Assembly: GCA_017408915.1 (NCBI GenBank)
Contig: JAFQTS010000003.1
Coordinates: 1 to 50,949 of the forward strand
DNA from: Oscillospiraceae bacterium
GTDB taxonomy: Bacteria > Bacillota > Clostridia > Oscillospirales > Oscillospiraceae
Length of the DNA stretch: 50,949 nt
Direction of reading: 5' to 3'
Position 1 is the first letter of the stretch. Every line of letters begins with the position of its first letter. Shown in pieces: positions 1-8,645 of the stretch. Made by a program: the position numbers and the translations under genes. The notes beneath the pieces were generated by a model. That model did no database searches. It worked only from the letters and a program-made list of their open reading frames with translations, and had not been told where the DNA came from.

Positions 1-1455
1 GATGCTGCTGTCGCCACCGACACCCTCGTGGTGCTGTCTTCCGGCGCATTCCAGGGCACCTGGGATCCCACCGGTAACACCATCCTCTCCAACAAGCATC
101 TGGAGTGGGTCGTCTTCGATCACCTGATCCGTAAGGATGCCGACGGCAACCATGTTCCCGGCATGGCTGAGTCCTGGGAGTACATGGAAGATGGCTACAC
201 CCTGCAGATCAAGCTGCGTGAGGGCATCAAGTTCCACGACGGTTCTGACTTCGACGCTGAAGACGTCGCTGCTACCATCGCTTGGACCACTCGTCCCGAG
301 TCCTCCCGTTACGGCGACTGGGGCTGCAAGTGGGAGTCTGAGATTGTGGATCCTCTGACCATCAAGATTTGGCCCACCAATCAGATGCCCTGCGCTGAGC
401 TGTATGACCTGCTGTACGTGGACGCTATGCTGTCCGCTGACGACGTCGCTGCCGGCACTCTGAACGATACCATGAACGGTACCGGCGCTTACAAGTTCGT
501 CAAGTTCGAGAATGAGACCGCTTACCTCGAGGCCTTTGCTGATTATTGGGATCCCGCCAATGCAGCCAAGATGCCCAAGTGCGAGTATAAGTATGTTGCT
601 GAGTCCTCCACCCGTATGGCAGCTCTGCAGACCGGCGAGGCTCACCTGATCGAGCGTGTTGATATCGAGCAGGTTCCCGTCCTGGAGGCTGATGCCAACG
701 TCAAGGTCATCAAGGCTTACGTGGACGAGCAGAAGTACATGATCTTCAAGTGCACTCAGGACGTGATGCAGAACGAGCTGGTCCGTAAGGCTGTCTCCTA
801 TGCTATCGACCGTGAGACCATCGTCAACGACATTCTCCAGGGTTACGGCGTCCTGGCTGACTCCTACACCTCTCATGTGAACCCCATGTATGTCCCCGCT
901 GAGGGTCTGCCCACCTACGATCCCGAGAAGGCTGCTGCTCTGCTGGAAGAGGCTGGCTATCCCGGCGGCGAGGGCCTGCCCAAGATCAAGTACATCACCT
1001 CCGTGGGTCTGTATCCCAAGACCAAGGAGTATGCTGAGTACATCGTTTCCACTCTGACTGAGGTCGGCTTCGATATCGAGCTGGTGGTCGAGGAGACCGC
1101 TATCTGGGAGCAGCACCTCTATGAAGAGGATTCCTGCCTGATGTGCGACACCGGTTGGATGAACGTCGGCGGTGCTACCAACTTCATCCTGGGCACTCAC
1201 TACAGAGGACCCGGCCGCTGCAACTTCTCCAGCTATCCTGAGGTCGACGCAGCTCTGGATGCAGAGTCCACCTGCACCGATCCCGCAGAGCGTAAGGCTA
1301 TCATCAAGGATCAGCTCTATCCTCTGCTGGTCGAGACCAATACCAACATGCCTCTGTTTGACTCCGTGCTGGTGTACGCTTGCGCCGCCAACATGCAGGG
1401 TCTGGAGATCATGCCCACCTCCAACATCAACTTCGCCGCTCTGTCTCTGGGCTAA
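1..1455 (+). CDS. Oligopeptide/dipeptide ABC transporter substrate-binding protein (5' partial)
   Basis: Extracellular solute-binding protein of family 5 (OppA/DppA type), which captures peptides or similar solutes for the permease and ATPase genes that follow. The frame is open from base 1, so the signal peptide and lipobox lie outside the window; the GTG at 28 is probably not the true start. The visible 484 residues hold the family's typical blocks: an early ...HLEWVVFDHL... segment, WEYMEDGYTLQIKLREGIKF (about residues 57-76) and HDGSDFDAEDVAATI just after it, then PYDPEKA-like text (PTYDPEKAAALLEEAGYPGG) near residue 303. It ends 49 bases before a strong hairpin and 138 bases before the first permease. 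The ligand cannot be predicted; family 5 also contains nickel, glutathione and sugar-oligomer binders. Confidence 0.9.
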   Translation, partial: DAAVATDTLVVLSSGAFQGTWDPTGNTILSNKHLEWVVFDHLIRKDADGNHVPGMAESWEYMEDGYTLQIKLREGIKFHDGSDFDAEDVAATIAWTTRPESSRYGDWGCKWESEIVDPLTIKIWPTNQMPCAELYDLLYVDAMLSADDVAAGTLNDTMNGTGAYKFVKFENETAYLEAFADYWDPANAAKMPKCEYKYVAESSTRMAALQTGEAHLIERVDIEQVPVLEADANVKVIKAYVDEQKYMIFKCTQDVMQNELVRKAVSYAIDRETIVNDILQGYGVLADSYTSHVNPMYVPAEGLPTYDPEKAAALLEEAGYPGGEGLPKIKYITSVGLYPKTKEYAEYIVSTLTEVGFDIELVVEETAIWEQHLYEEDSCLMCDTGWMNVGGATNFILGTHYRGPGRCNFSSYPEVDAALDAESTCTDPAERKAIIKDQLYPLLVETNTNMPLFDSVLVYACAANMQGLEIMPTSNINFAALSLG

Positions 1456-1504
1456 TTCCGTAAAAGCGATTTAACTTAAGTAAGTTAATGTAAGTTAGCT
1501 TGGT

Positions 1505-1540
1505 GGCCCGGCATAGGATTCACCCTATGCCGGGCCTTTT
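1505..1540 (+). terminator. Hairpin with T-run between binding protein and permease genes
   Basis: A perfect 13-bp stem (GGCCCGGCATAGG at 1505-1517, complement at 1524-1536) with a 6-nt loop is followed by TTTT. The form is that of an intrinsic terminator. Because permease genes follow in the same direction with no obvious new promoter, it probably acts as a leaky terminator or 3'-end stabiliser that keeps the binding-protein mRNA in excess. Confidence 0.8.
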
Positions 1541-1593
1541 AAAAACGCGAAAGGAGATCGTACCCGCATCCAGTGCCGGTACCGGTAATTTCT

Positions 1594-2523
1594 ATGCTCA
1601 CTACAATCATAAAACGACTTTTACAGGGCGTACTGGTGGTCATCGCCGTTCTGGTCGTTACATTTGTGCTTTTGCGCTTGATCCCCGGCGATCCTGCGCG
1701 ATCTGTGGCCGGCAACGCCTCCGAAGAAGTCGTCGAACAGCTGCGCGAGGACATGGGTTTGAATGACCCCATCTATGTGCAGTTCGTCGATTACATTAAA
1801 AACATCTTCCACGGCGACCTGGGTTACTCCTATTTCTGTAAGGACGATGTCGACAATGTCATTGCCGGCTCTTATAAGGCCACCCTTGTTATGATCGGCC
1901 TTGCCCTGCCCTCGGCAATCATTTTGGGATTGCTGTTCGGTTTGCTTGCGTCGATATTCAAAGACACAATTATCGACAGAATCGTCAGCGCATGTGCGGT
2001 TCTTGTCCAATCCATGCCCAACTATTGGGTAGCGGTGATGCTCATTCAGATCGTCGCCGTGAAGCTGAGATGGCTTCCCGCCTCCGGCTTTAAGGGCATC
2101 GAGTATGCGATTCTGCCTGCCATCGTTCTGGGCCTGCCTTTGGCCGGCGTTTTCGCAAGAAACGTCCGCGTCAACATGCTGGGCAGTATGCAGCAGAACT
2201 TCTCCAAGGCAGCCAAGGCTCGCGGTGTCCCCTATTTCACTACACTGATCGGTTATTCCTTCCGTAATATCCTGGTTCCCTTCCTGACCCTGGTTGGCTC
2301 TCAGCTGGGTTTCATGGTGGGTAACTGCCTGGTTATTGAAAACATCTTCGGTTATCCCGGTTTAGGATTGCAGATCCTGAATGCAATTCTGCGCCGTGAC
2401 TATTATCTGGTACAGGGCCTGGTGGTGCTGTTGGCCGCTATCTTCATTATCATCAACACCCTCATCGATATTTCTTATCTGTACCTCGATCCCAGAATCC
2501 GCAAGGCACAAGGAGGTCTGTAA
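1594..2523 (+). CDS. Peptide ABC transporter permease, OppB/DppB type
   Basis: Integral membrane subunit of the peptide importer. About 310 residues with an N-terminal membrane helix (LTTIIKRLLQGVLVVIAVLV), the usual LRLIPGDPA motif after it, and an EAA-like cytoplasmic loop (KAAKARGVPY, near residue 205) that contacts the ATPases. I chose ATG 1594 because it gives the N-terminus usual for this family; an in-frame GTG at 1573 is also open, but AAGGAG (1551-1556) is 16 nt from the GTG and 37 nt from the ATG, so neither spacing is good. The stop is followed after one base by the second permease. Confidence 0.92.
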   Translation: MLTTIIKRLLQGVLVVIAVLVVTFVLLRLIPGDPARSVAGNASEEVVEQLREDMGLNDPIYVQFVDYIKNIFHGDLGYSYFCKDDVDNVIAGSYKATLVMIGLALPSAIILGLLFGLLASIFKDTIIDRIVSACAVLVQSMPNYWVAVMLIQIVAVKLRWLPASGFKGIEYAILPAIVLGLPLAGVFARNVRVNMLGSMQQNFSKAAKARGVPYFTTLIGYSFRNILVPFLTLVGSQLGFMVGNCLVIENIFGYPGLGLQILNAILRRDYYLVQGLVVLLAAIFIIINTLIDISYLYLDPRIRKAQGGL

Positions 2524-2524
2524 T

Positions 2525-3418
2525 ATGGCAGCGAACGTTTCTAAAGAGGCCTCGGCCGCCAAGAAAGGCAGCAATTGGTTCAAGAACTTCCTTAAGTTCT
2601 GCAAGAAGAATCCTGCCTTCACCATTGGTTTTGTGATCATGCTGGTCATCGTGATCATTGCCGTCTTTGCCGAGCAGATTGCACCCCATGACCCCACCTT
2701 GAACAACCCCAAGATGGCCCTGCTCAAACCCTTTGTTGATCCTGAATATCCTCTGGGCACAGACTACATTGGCAGATGCCTGCTGTCTCGTATGATTTTC
2801 GGTATCCGCACCTCGGCTCTCCTGTGCGTGACCGCCGTTGTCTGCGCCGTGGCTCTGGGTGTGAGCGTCGGTATCATCTCCGGTATGAACTATCCCGGCA
2901 AGACCGACAACGTGCTGATGCGCGTGGTTGACGTGCAGATGGGCTTCCCCTTCATCGTGCTGGTCATCATCCTCATCTCCCTGTTCGGTACCACCCACTC
3001 GGCACTGATTCTGGTGCTTGCGCTGTCCTTCTGGGCACCGTACGCCCGTAATATCCGCGGTTCCGTCATGGTGGAAAAAGAAATGGACTACATTTCTGCC
3101 GCCAAGCTGATGGGTGCCAGCAAGCTCCGTATTGCCATTAACTATCTGGGCCGCAACGTGCTGCCCGGCGTGCTGCCCGTTGTCCCCATGGACCTCTCTG
3201 CCGCCATCGTTATCGAGTCCCTGCTGGCATACATGGGCCTCGGCGTCCAGCCTCCCGGAATCTCCCTCGGTAACATCATGGGTGACGGTAAGAACTATAT
3301 TGCTACGCACTGGTGGATCACGGCTATGCCCGGTATCCTGATCGTCATCATGGCTATCGCCCTGACGCTGATCGGTGATGCACTGCATAAGCACTTCGAT
3401 CCCAAGCTGAAGGATTGA
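2525..3418 (+). CDS. Peptide ABC transporter permease, OppC/DppC type
   Basis: Second membrane subunit of the importer, 297 residues. The N-terminal 30 residues are polar and lysine-rich, then a first helix (NPAFTIGFVIMLVIVIIAVFA), the OppC-type HPLGTD-like text (PEYPLGTDYIGRCLLSRMI) and an EAA loop (ISAAKLMGASKLRIAINYLG, near residue 189). ATG 2525 lies one base after the upstream stop, with AAGGAGG (2511-2517) inside the previous gene at good spacing; a longer open frame from 2381 only reads through the upstream gene. Translational coupling with the first permease is likely. Confidence 0.92.
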   Translation: MAANVSKEASAAKKGSNWFKNFLKFCKKNPAFTIGFVIMLVIVIIAVFAEQIAPHDPTLNNPKMALLKPFVDPEYPLGTDYIGRCLLSRMIFGIRTSALLCVTAVVCAVALGVSVGIISGMNYPGKTDNVLMRVVDVQMGFPFIVLVIILISLFGTTHSALILVLALSFWAPYARNIRGSVMVEKEMDYISAAKLMGASKLRIAINYLGRNVLPGVLPVVPMDLSAAIVIESLLAYMGLGVQPPGISLGNIMGDGKNYIATHWWITAMPGILIVIMAIALTLIGDALHKHFDPKLKD

Positions 3419-3436
3419 CGTAGCGGAGGTATTATC

Positions 3437-4462
3437 ATGGAACAGAACAAAAATAATGATATGTTGTTGGAAGTCAAGGACCTTCGTACTTACTTCCATA
3501 TGCCCAACGGCGTAGTGATCAAGGCTGTTGAGGGCGTGAACTTTACGCTGAAGAAGGGTAAGGTTCTGGGCATCATCGGTGAGTCCGGCTCCGGTAAGAG
3601 CGTTACCTCCCGTGCCATTATGCAGATCGTGGACAAACCCGGCCGCGTCGAGAGCGGTGAAGTCATCTTCAAGGGTGAAGACCTGCTGAAGAAGAATGAC
3701 CGCGAGATGTCCCGTATCCGCGGCCAACAGATCTCCCTGATCTTCCAGGACCCCAATACATCCTTTAACCCCTATATGACCATTGGCGCCCAGCTGCGTC
3801 AGGCATACCGTGTCCATAAGAAAAAGGCCACCAAGCAGGAGTGCGAGGACGCTGTGCGCGATGCACTGAAACTGGTGGGTATCAACAACTGGGAAGAGGT
3901 CTGCAAGTGCTATCCCTGCCAGTTCTCCGCCGGTTTCCGTCAGAGAATCTTCATCGGTATGGCAATGATCTTTAAACCCGACCTGCTGATCGCCGATGAG
4001 CCTACCACCAGCCTCGGCATCACCATTCAGGCTGAGATCATTCAGGCGCTGAACGATATCAAGGAGAAGGTGGGTAACTCCGTTATCATCATTACCCACG
4101 ACTTCGGTGTTGTTTCTCAGTTTGCTGATGACATCTTCGTTATGTATGCTGGCCGCTGCGTGGAGTATGCTCCTAAACGCGATCTGCTGGTTGCACCCCG
4201 CCATCCCTATACTGTGGGTCTGCTGCGTTCCGTGCCTCTGCTGGAAGCACGCAAGACCAAGCGCCTCAAGTCCATCCCCGGCTTCCCGCCCGACATGGCC
4301 AATCCTCCCAAGGGTTGCCCCTTCGCCATTCGTTGCGATCACGCACAGCCCAAGTGCTTCGAGGAGCAGCCTGAGCTGGTGCGCATCAGTGACGAGCGTC
4401 TGGTGGCCTGCCACTATCCGCTGATGGATTATGAGACGTCTCAGGATACACAATTGGATTGA
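3437..4462 (+). CDS. Peptide ABC transporter ATP-binding protein, OppD type, with degenerate signature and D-loop
   Basis: Cytoplasmic ATPase of the importer, 341 residues. Walker A is GESGSGKS (residues 48-55), the Q-loop is IFQDPN, Walker B is LLIADEP, and the C-terminal cysteine-rich oligopeptide-transporter extension (NPPKGCPFAIRCDHAQPKC) is present. Two normally invariant elements deviate: the signature reads FSAGFRQR (163-170) rather than LSGGMRQR, and the D-loop after DEP reads TTSLGIT, with Gly194 where SALD/TALD would give Asp. The partner OppF-like subunit is canonical, so the transporter may have one weakened ATP site. GGAGG precedes ATG 3437 at normal distance. Confidence 0.9.
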   Translation: MEQNKNNDMLLEVKDLRTYFHMPNGVVIKAVEGVNFTLKKGKVLGIIGESGSGKSVTSRAIMQIVDKPGRVESGEVIFKGEDLLKKNDREMSRIRGQQISLIFQDPNTSFNPYMTIGAQLRQAYRVHKKKATKQECEDAVRDALKLVGINNWEEVCKCYPCQFSAGFRQRIFIGMAMIFKPDLLIADEPTTSLGITIQAEIIQALNDIKEKVGNSVIIITHDFGVVSQFADDIFVMYAGRCVEYAPKRDLLVAPRHPYTVGLLRSVPLLEARKTKRLKSIPGFPPDMANPPKGCPFAIRCDHAQPKCFEEQPELVRISDERLVACHYPLMDYETSQDTQLD

Positions 4463-4473
4463 GGTGAATGAGC

Positions 4474-5499
4474 ATGGCTGAACCTATTTTGAAAGTTGAT
4501 GGCTTGAAGAAGCATTACCCCATTTGCAAGGGTATGTTCAACAAGCAGGTTGCCACCCGCTACGTTGTGGATGGCGTCGATATTGAAGTTTTCCCCGGCG
4601 AGACGGTTGCGCTGGTCGGCGAGTCCGGTTGCGGCAAAACCGTGCTGCTGCGCGTGCTGCTGGGTATTGAAGATCCCACCGAGGGCGAGGTTTACTACTA
4701 CGGCAAGAACCTGAAGGAAATGAGCAAGCAGGAGCGCCGTGAGATCCGCCGTAAGGTGCAGATGATCTTCCAGGATGCCGCTTCCGCCCTGCATCCCCGT
4801 TTCAGCATCCTTGAGTCCCTGTCCGAGCCTTTGATCCTGGGCGGCATGACTGACAAGGCTGAGATTGAGAAGCGTGTTTGCGAAACGCTGGAGAAGGTGG
4901 GTATGGAGCCCAGCTACCGCTTCCGTAACCCCGACTCTCTCTCCGGCGGTCAGCGTCAGCGTATTCTGATCGCCCGTGCGCTGGTAGAGCGCCCCGAGCT
5001 GATCTTGGCCGACGAGCCTATTTCCGCACTGGACGTGTCCTTGCAGGCACAGGTGCTGAATCTGCTGATGGATCTGCAGGAGGAGTATAAGCTCTCTATG
5101 CTGTTCGTGGCCCATGACCTGGCCGTGGTGCGTCAGATCGCCACCTACATTCTCATCATGTATGCCGGTCACATTCTGGAGTCCGCTCCCGCTTCTGAGA
5201 TCTATTCCAATGCAATGCATCCCTATACGCAGGTGCTGCTGGAGTCCGCTCCCAGCATTTCCAAGGGTGTGCGCAACGAGGACTTTAACCTGAACCTGAA
5301 GGTGGGCGACGCCCCCGATCCGGCCAATCCTCCCTCCGGCTGTGTGTTCCACACCCGCTGTGTCTACGCCGACGAGCGTTGCTGCTGCGAGGTGCCTCAG
5401 CCTGTGGAGGTCTCTCCCCATCACATCGTTCGCTGCCACAAGGCAAAAACCGCTGCTGAGTTTGCCAAGGAGCTGAAGAAGCAGGACGCAGAGGCGTAA
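4474..5499 (+). CDS. Peptide ABC transporter ATP-binding protein, OppF type
   Basis: Second ATPase of the importer, about 341 residues. Walker A GESGCGKT (near 49), canonical signature LSGGQRQR (near 156), Walker B LILADEP followed by ISALD, and the C-terminal extension NPPSGCVFHTRCVYADERC with its cysteines. I prefer ATG 4474 over ATG 4468, two codons earlier, because GAGGTG (4461-4466) overlaps the stop of the upstream gene and leaves 7 nt to 4474 but only 1 nt to 4468. This overlap implies coupled translation with the OppD-type gene. Confidence 0.92.
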   Translation: MAEPILKVDGLKKHYPICKGMFNKQVATRYVVDGVDIEVFPGETVALVGESGCGKTVLLRVLLGIEDPTEGEVYYYGKNLKEMSKQERREIRRKVQMIFQDAASALHPRFSILESLSEPLILGGMTDKAEIEKRVCETLEKVGMEPSYRFRNPDSLSGGQRQRILIARALVERPELILADEPISALDVSLQAQVLNLLMDLQEEYKLSMLFVAHDLAVVRQIATYILIMYAGHILESAPASEIYSNAMHPYTQVLLESAPSISKGVRNEDFNLNLKVGDAPDPANPPSGCVFHTRCVYADERCCCEVPQPVEVSPHHIVRCHKAKTAAEFAKELKKQDAEA

Positions 5500-5518
5500 G
5501 CGAGGGAGAGGAAGAGTA

Positions 5519-6997
5519 ATGGATAACCGTTTTGTGGTCGCTTACGACCTTGGTACCAGCGGCGTAAAAGTTGCGCTGGTGAACATGTCCGGCGAGGTTC
5601 TCGCCGTCGCTACCGCATCCTACCCTCTGTACGTGGAGCACGAGAGCTGGGCAGAGCAGGATCCTGATCTGTATTGGGATCGTGTCTGTCAGGTGACGAA
5701 GGAGGTCATGGCCAAGAGTGGCTTTGACCCCGCCAATGCAGCAGGTATGGCTTTTTCCACCATGTGGAAGGGCATTATCCCGGTGGACAAGGACGGAAAT
5801 GTGCTGCACAATTCTATCATTTGGCTGGATTGCCGCAGTGTTGAGCAGGCGGCCCGACTCAACGCCCGCTTTGGCGAGGGTCGGTTTGTCCCCAGTGACT
5901 ATTGGCCCAAGCTTTTGTGGCTGAAGGACAATAAGCCTGAGATTTTGGATAAGGCAGAGATGGTGTTGGAGGTCAACTCCTTCCTGAAGTGGAAGGCCAC
6001 CGGCGCTGCCGCTGTGGATATTTCCAACAACTTTATCCACTCCTTTGATGGCGATTTAGATTCCTTCTACAGCGATGTGATGGAGTTCTGCGGTATTGAC
6101 AAGAGCAAGTTCCCCGGTTGGGTGGAGGCATCCGACTTTGTCGGCAATGTTACTGAAAAGGCTGCCGTCGAGTTGGGTTTGGCACCCGGCATCCCTGTTT
6201 TTGGCGGCTGCAGTGATATTTCTGCCATCGCCATCGGCTCGGGTTGCTCCGATTTGGGCCGCGTCCATCTGTATTTCGGATCCTCCGGCTGGATCGGACA
6301 CTGCCTGCCTCACGCATCCAACGAGCTGTACAACTCCCCCTTTGACACAAAACGTGACATTTCCATCGACAGTATGCAGGCCATTGGTCTGGCTTTCAAC
6401 TGGGTGGTGGACCGTCTTTATGGCCACGAGCATAAGGAAATGGGCGACGGTGTGTACGACCTCATCAATACCGAGATTGCGCAGATCGGCCCCGGCAGCG
6501 ACGGGGTGATCGCTACACCTTGGTTCTACGGTGAGCGTCCTCCCATGCTCAGCGAAAACTCCCGAGGCTCCTTTATGAATCTGGCGGCACCTCATGACCG
6601 CCGTCATATGGCCCGTGCCATCCTCGAGGGTGTGTGCTATACCTTGAAAATGCGGAGCCTCTACCGTCAGAAGACGAAGGGCACCGTTTGGCCCCCTGCG
6701 GTGCTCAACGCCGTAGGCGGCGGTTCCTTGAGCGACCCGTGGATGCAGATGCTGGCAGACATTATGAATGTTCCTGTCTGCGTTCCATATTCTCCTCGCC
6801 ATGCCGGCGCAGTCGGCACAGCTTACTGCGTATTTGTCGGCCTTGGTGTGTGCAAAGATTTGAATGAGGTTGCACAAACTATGCGCTTTGAGCGCCGCTT
6901 TGAGCCTAATCCTGAGGCTGTAAAGGCTTACGAGGCTGGTTTTGCAGCATTCCTGCATACTTGTGGACTGGATCAGTCCATGGAAGGAGATGTTTGA
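5519..6997 (+). CDS. FGGY-family carbohydrate kinase (copy 1)
   Basis: Predicted cytoplasmic sugar or polyol kinase, 492 residues, normal for the FGGY family (xylulokinase, glycerol, erythritol, AI-2 kinases). The N-terminal phosphate-binding loop is AYDLGTSGVKVAL; GCSDISAIAIGSG carries the catalytic-base Asp (Asp233); the C-terminal domain has NAVGGGSLSDPWMQMLADI and HAGAVGTAYC. It sits 19 bases after the transporter ATPase and its last codons contain the ribosome site of the M81 gene, so the three parts are one transcription unit. A paralogue with the catalytic Asp at the same residue number lies at 24464. The substrate is not predictable; closest overall feel is xylulokinase-like. Confidence 0.9.
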   Translation: MDNRFVVAYDLGTSGVKVALVNMSGEVLAVATASYPLYVEHESWAEQDPDLYWDRVCQVTKEVMAKSGFDPANAAGMAFSTMWKGIIPVDKDGNVLHNSIIWLDCRSVEQAARLNARFGEGRFVPSDYWPKLLWLKDNKPEILDKAEMVLEVNSFLKWKATGAAAVDISNNFIHSFDGDLDSFYSDVMEFCGIDKSKFPGWVEASDFVGNVTEKAAVELGLAPGIPVFGGCSDISAIAIGSGCSDLGRVHLYFGSSGWIGHCLPHASNELYNSPFDTKRDISIDSMQAIGLAFNWVVDRLYGHEHKEMGDGVYDLINTEIAQIGPGSDGVIATPWFYGERPPMLSENSRGSFMNLAAPHDRRHMARAILEGVCYTLKMRSLYRQKTKGTVWPPAVLNAVGGGSLSDPWMQMLADIMNVPVCVPYSPRHAGAVGTAYCVFVGLGVCKDLNEVAQTMRFERRFEPNPEAVKAYEAGFAAFLHTCGLDQSMEGDV

Positions 6998-6998
6998 G

Positions 6999-8516
6999 AT
7001 GAATGAGCGTAAGCGTGTGTTGGTCTGCGAATTTCATCAGGAGAGCGACACGTTTAACCCCCTGATATCCACGATTGAAAACTGTTTTGAGAAGGTGCGC
7101 TGCGCCTACGGAAAAGATGCCTACGATAAGGCCAAGCTGGTACCCTGTGCGCTGCATGGTATGATCGATGCAGTGGAGGAGTTCGGCGGTGAGCTGATCC
7201 TCTCCCAGTCCCTCTTCGGCGGCAGCGGCGGTCGTGTGGCTGACGATGTGCTGAACTTCCTGAAGGAGAAGGTCAGTGCCGACATCGCCAAATACAGCCC
7301 TCTTGATGCGGTTTTCGTCTCTCTCCACGGTGCTTGCTGCACCGAGAGCGAGGATGACGCCTCCGGTGCGCTTCTGTCTTACATCCGCGAGTTGGTGGGT
7401 CCCGATGTGGTCATGGCCGCCTCCTGCGACCTCCACGCGAATACCACGCCTTTGATGTTGGCTTCCGCCGACATCATCTGCGGCTATCAGACGTATCCCC
7501 ATGTGGATTTCTACGAGACCGGCTATCGTGCTGCCTCTCTTGGTATGCGTAAGCTGGCAGGGGAGAAGGTGTGCCTTGCCGCCACCACCATTCCCATGAT
7601 GACGCCTCCCGCCGGCTACACCACCCAGAGCGAGCCTTTCAAGGGCGTGGTGGATTATGCCAAGTCCTTGGTTGCCGACGGAACGCTGCAGGATTACACC
7701 ATCTTCAATGTTCAGCCCTGGCTGGATATTGAGACCATCGGCTGCACCATTATTGCTGTTGCTGAGGACGAGTCCGTTGCCTGCCGCTATGCCGACGAGC
7801 TGGCGCAGCGCTTCTTCGCGATCCGCGACGGTCTGTGGCCCGAACTGATGAGCGTGGACGAGATCATTGATCTGGCTGAGGATCCCAACACCCCCAAGCC
7901 TGTGATCTTGGTGGACAGTGCCGACTCTCCCAACGGCGGTGCCGTGGGTGACAGTGCTGAGGTTGCCCTCCGTCTGCAGGCACGCAACGCTACCATCCGC
8001 AGCGGTATGTTCGTCAAGGATCCCGAGGCAGCCAAGAAGGCTTTCGAGGTGGGCGTTGGCAACAAGGCCTATTTCGAGGTGGGTAACAAGTTCACCCCCG
8101 ATATGCCCGCACCCTTGAAGGGCGAGGCTGTGGTGCGTTCCCTCCACGACGGCGCCTTCCTGCAGGAAGGTCCTGCCGGCAAGTTCCAGCCCTGCAACGT
8201 GGGTCTGGCTGCCGTGCTGAGTTTTGGCTTTGCCGATATTATGGTCTGCGAGCAGCCCGGTGCTTCCGGCGATCCTCAGATCCTGCGCCACTTCGGTATT
8301 GAGCCCAAGGTGTACGACCTCATCGTGGTGAAGGCCAACACGTCTTTCCGCGTGCCCTACAGTGCCTTTGCCACTGTTATGTGCAACGCTGACACCCCCG
8401 GTGCCGGTACGTCCAATCTCAAGCGTCTTACCTGGCGCAAGCTGCCTAAGAACTATTATCCCTTCGACTTGGCGGAGGACTATGTCCCCGCTCCGGCCAC
8501 CATCCGTCGTGGATGA
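6999..8516 (+). CDS. M81 family (MlrC-like) metallohydrolase (copy 1)
   Basis: Predicted zinc hydrolase of the M81/DUF1485 family, 505 residues, with the N-terminal MlrC domain and the C-terminal MlrC_C domain. Asp144-x-His146 (in CDLHAN) and His168 (in YPHVDFYETGYRA) have the same D-x-H-x21-H spacing as the metal ligands described for microcystinase MlrC; His110 lies in SLHGACCTESEDDASGA. ATG 6999 is chosen because GGAAGGAG (6982-6989) is 9 nt away; it starts one base after the kinase stop (TGA 6995-6997). The family is named for peptide cleavage, but most members lie in catabolic clusters with unknown substrates, so peptidase activity is not assured. It ends in RRG and runs directly into a remnant sequence. 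Confidence 0.88.
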   Translation: MNERKRVLVCEFHQESDTFNPLISTIENCFEKVRCAYGKDAYDKAKLVPCALHGMIDAVEEFGGELILSQSLFGGSGGRVADDVLNFLKEKVSADIAKYSPLDAVFVSLHGACCTESEDDASGALLSYIRELVGPDVVMAASCDLHANTTPLMLASADIICGYQTYPHVDFYETGYRAASLGMRKLAGEKVCLAATTIPMMTPPAGYTTQSEPFKGVVDYAKSLVADGTLQDYTIFNVQPWLDIETIGCTIIAVAEDESVACRYADELAQRFFAIRDGLWPELMSVDEIIDLAEDPNTPKPVILVDSADSPNGGAVGDSAEVALRLQARNATIRSGMFVKDPEAAKKAFEVGVGNKAYFEVGNKFTPDMPAPLKGEAVVRSLHDGAFLQEGPAGKFQPCNVGLAAVLSFGFADIMVCEQPGASGDPQILRHFGIEPKVYDLIVVKANTSFRVPYSAFATVMCNADTPGAGTSNLKRLTWRKLPKNYYPFDLAEDYVPAPATIRRG

Positions 8517-8616
8517 AGCGCTGACGCTGGCTCGCGCCCGTAAAGGCGAGCAGGCGAAGGTCACGGTGATCCCCAACGGGATCTCCGTCATGGTAAAGGG
8601 AAAGGGAAAGGGATAA
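8509..8616 (+). pseudogene. C-terminal remnant resembling a LarA (lactate racemase) family protein
   Basis: In the frame one base behind that of the M81 gene, 35 codons read VDEALTLARARKGEQAKVTV and then IPNGISVMVK plus a KG-rich end, stopping at 8616. This has the look of the extreme C-terminus of LarA/DUF2088 nickel-dependent racemase-like proteins (an EALxLAR..G..A+VTVIPDG pattern). There is no ribosome site and nothing of the upstream 400 residues, so it is best read as the scar of a deletion that joined the end of the M81 gene to the end of a lost gene. The second M81 copy at 26028 has no such tail. The family match is from memory of the motif and needs a search. Confidence 0.5.
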
Positions 8617-8645
8617 TTCTCTCTGTACCAACCAAAAGGAATCAC

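Noticed and set aside
2462-4453. 663-codon open frame on the minus strand
   Set aside because: It lies antisense to the permease and ATPase genes, has His/Asp/Gln-rich low-complexity composition and no motif. It is the mirror of GC-rich codon use.
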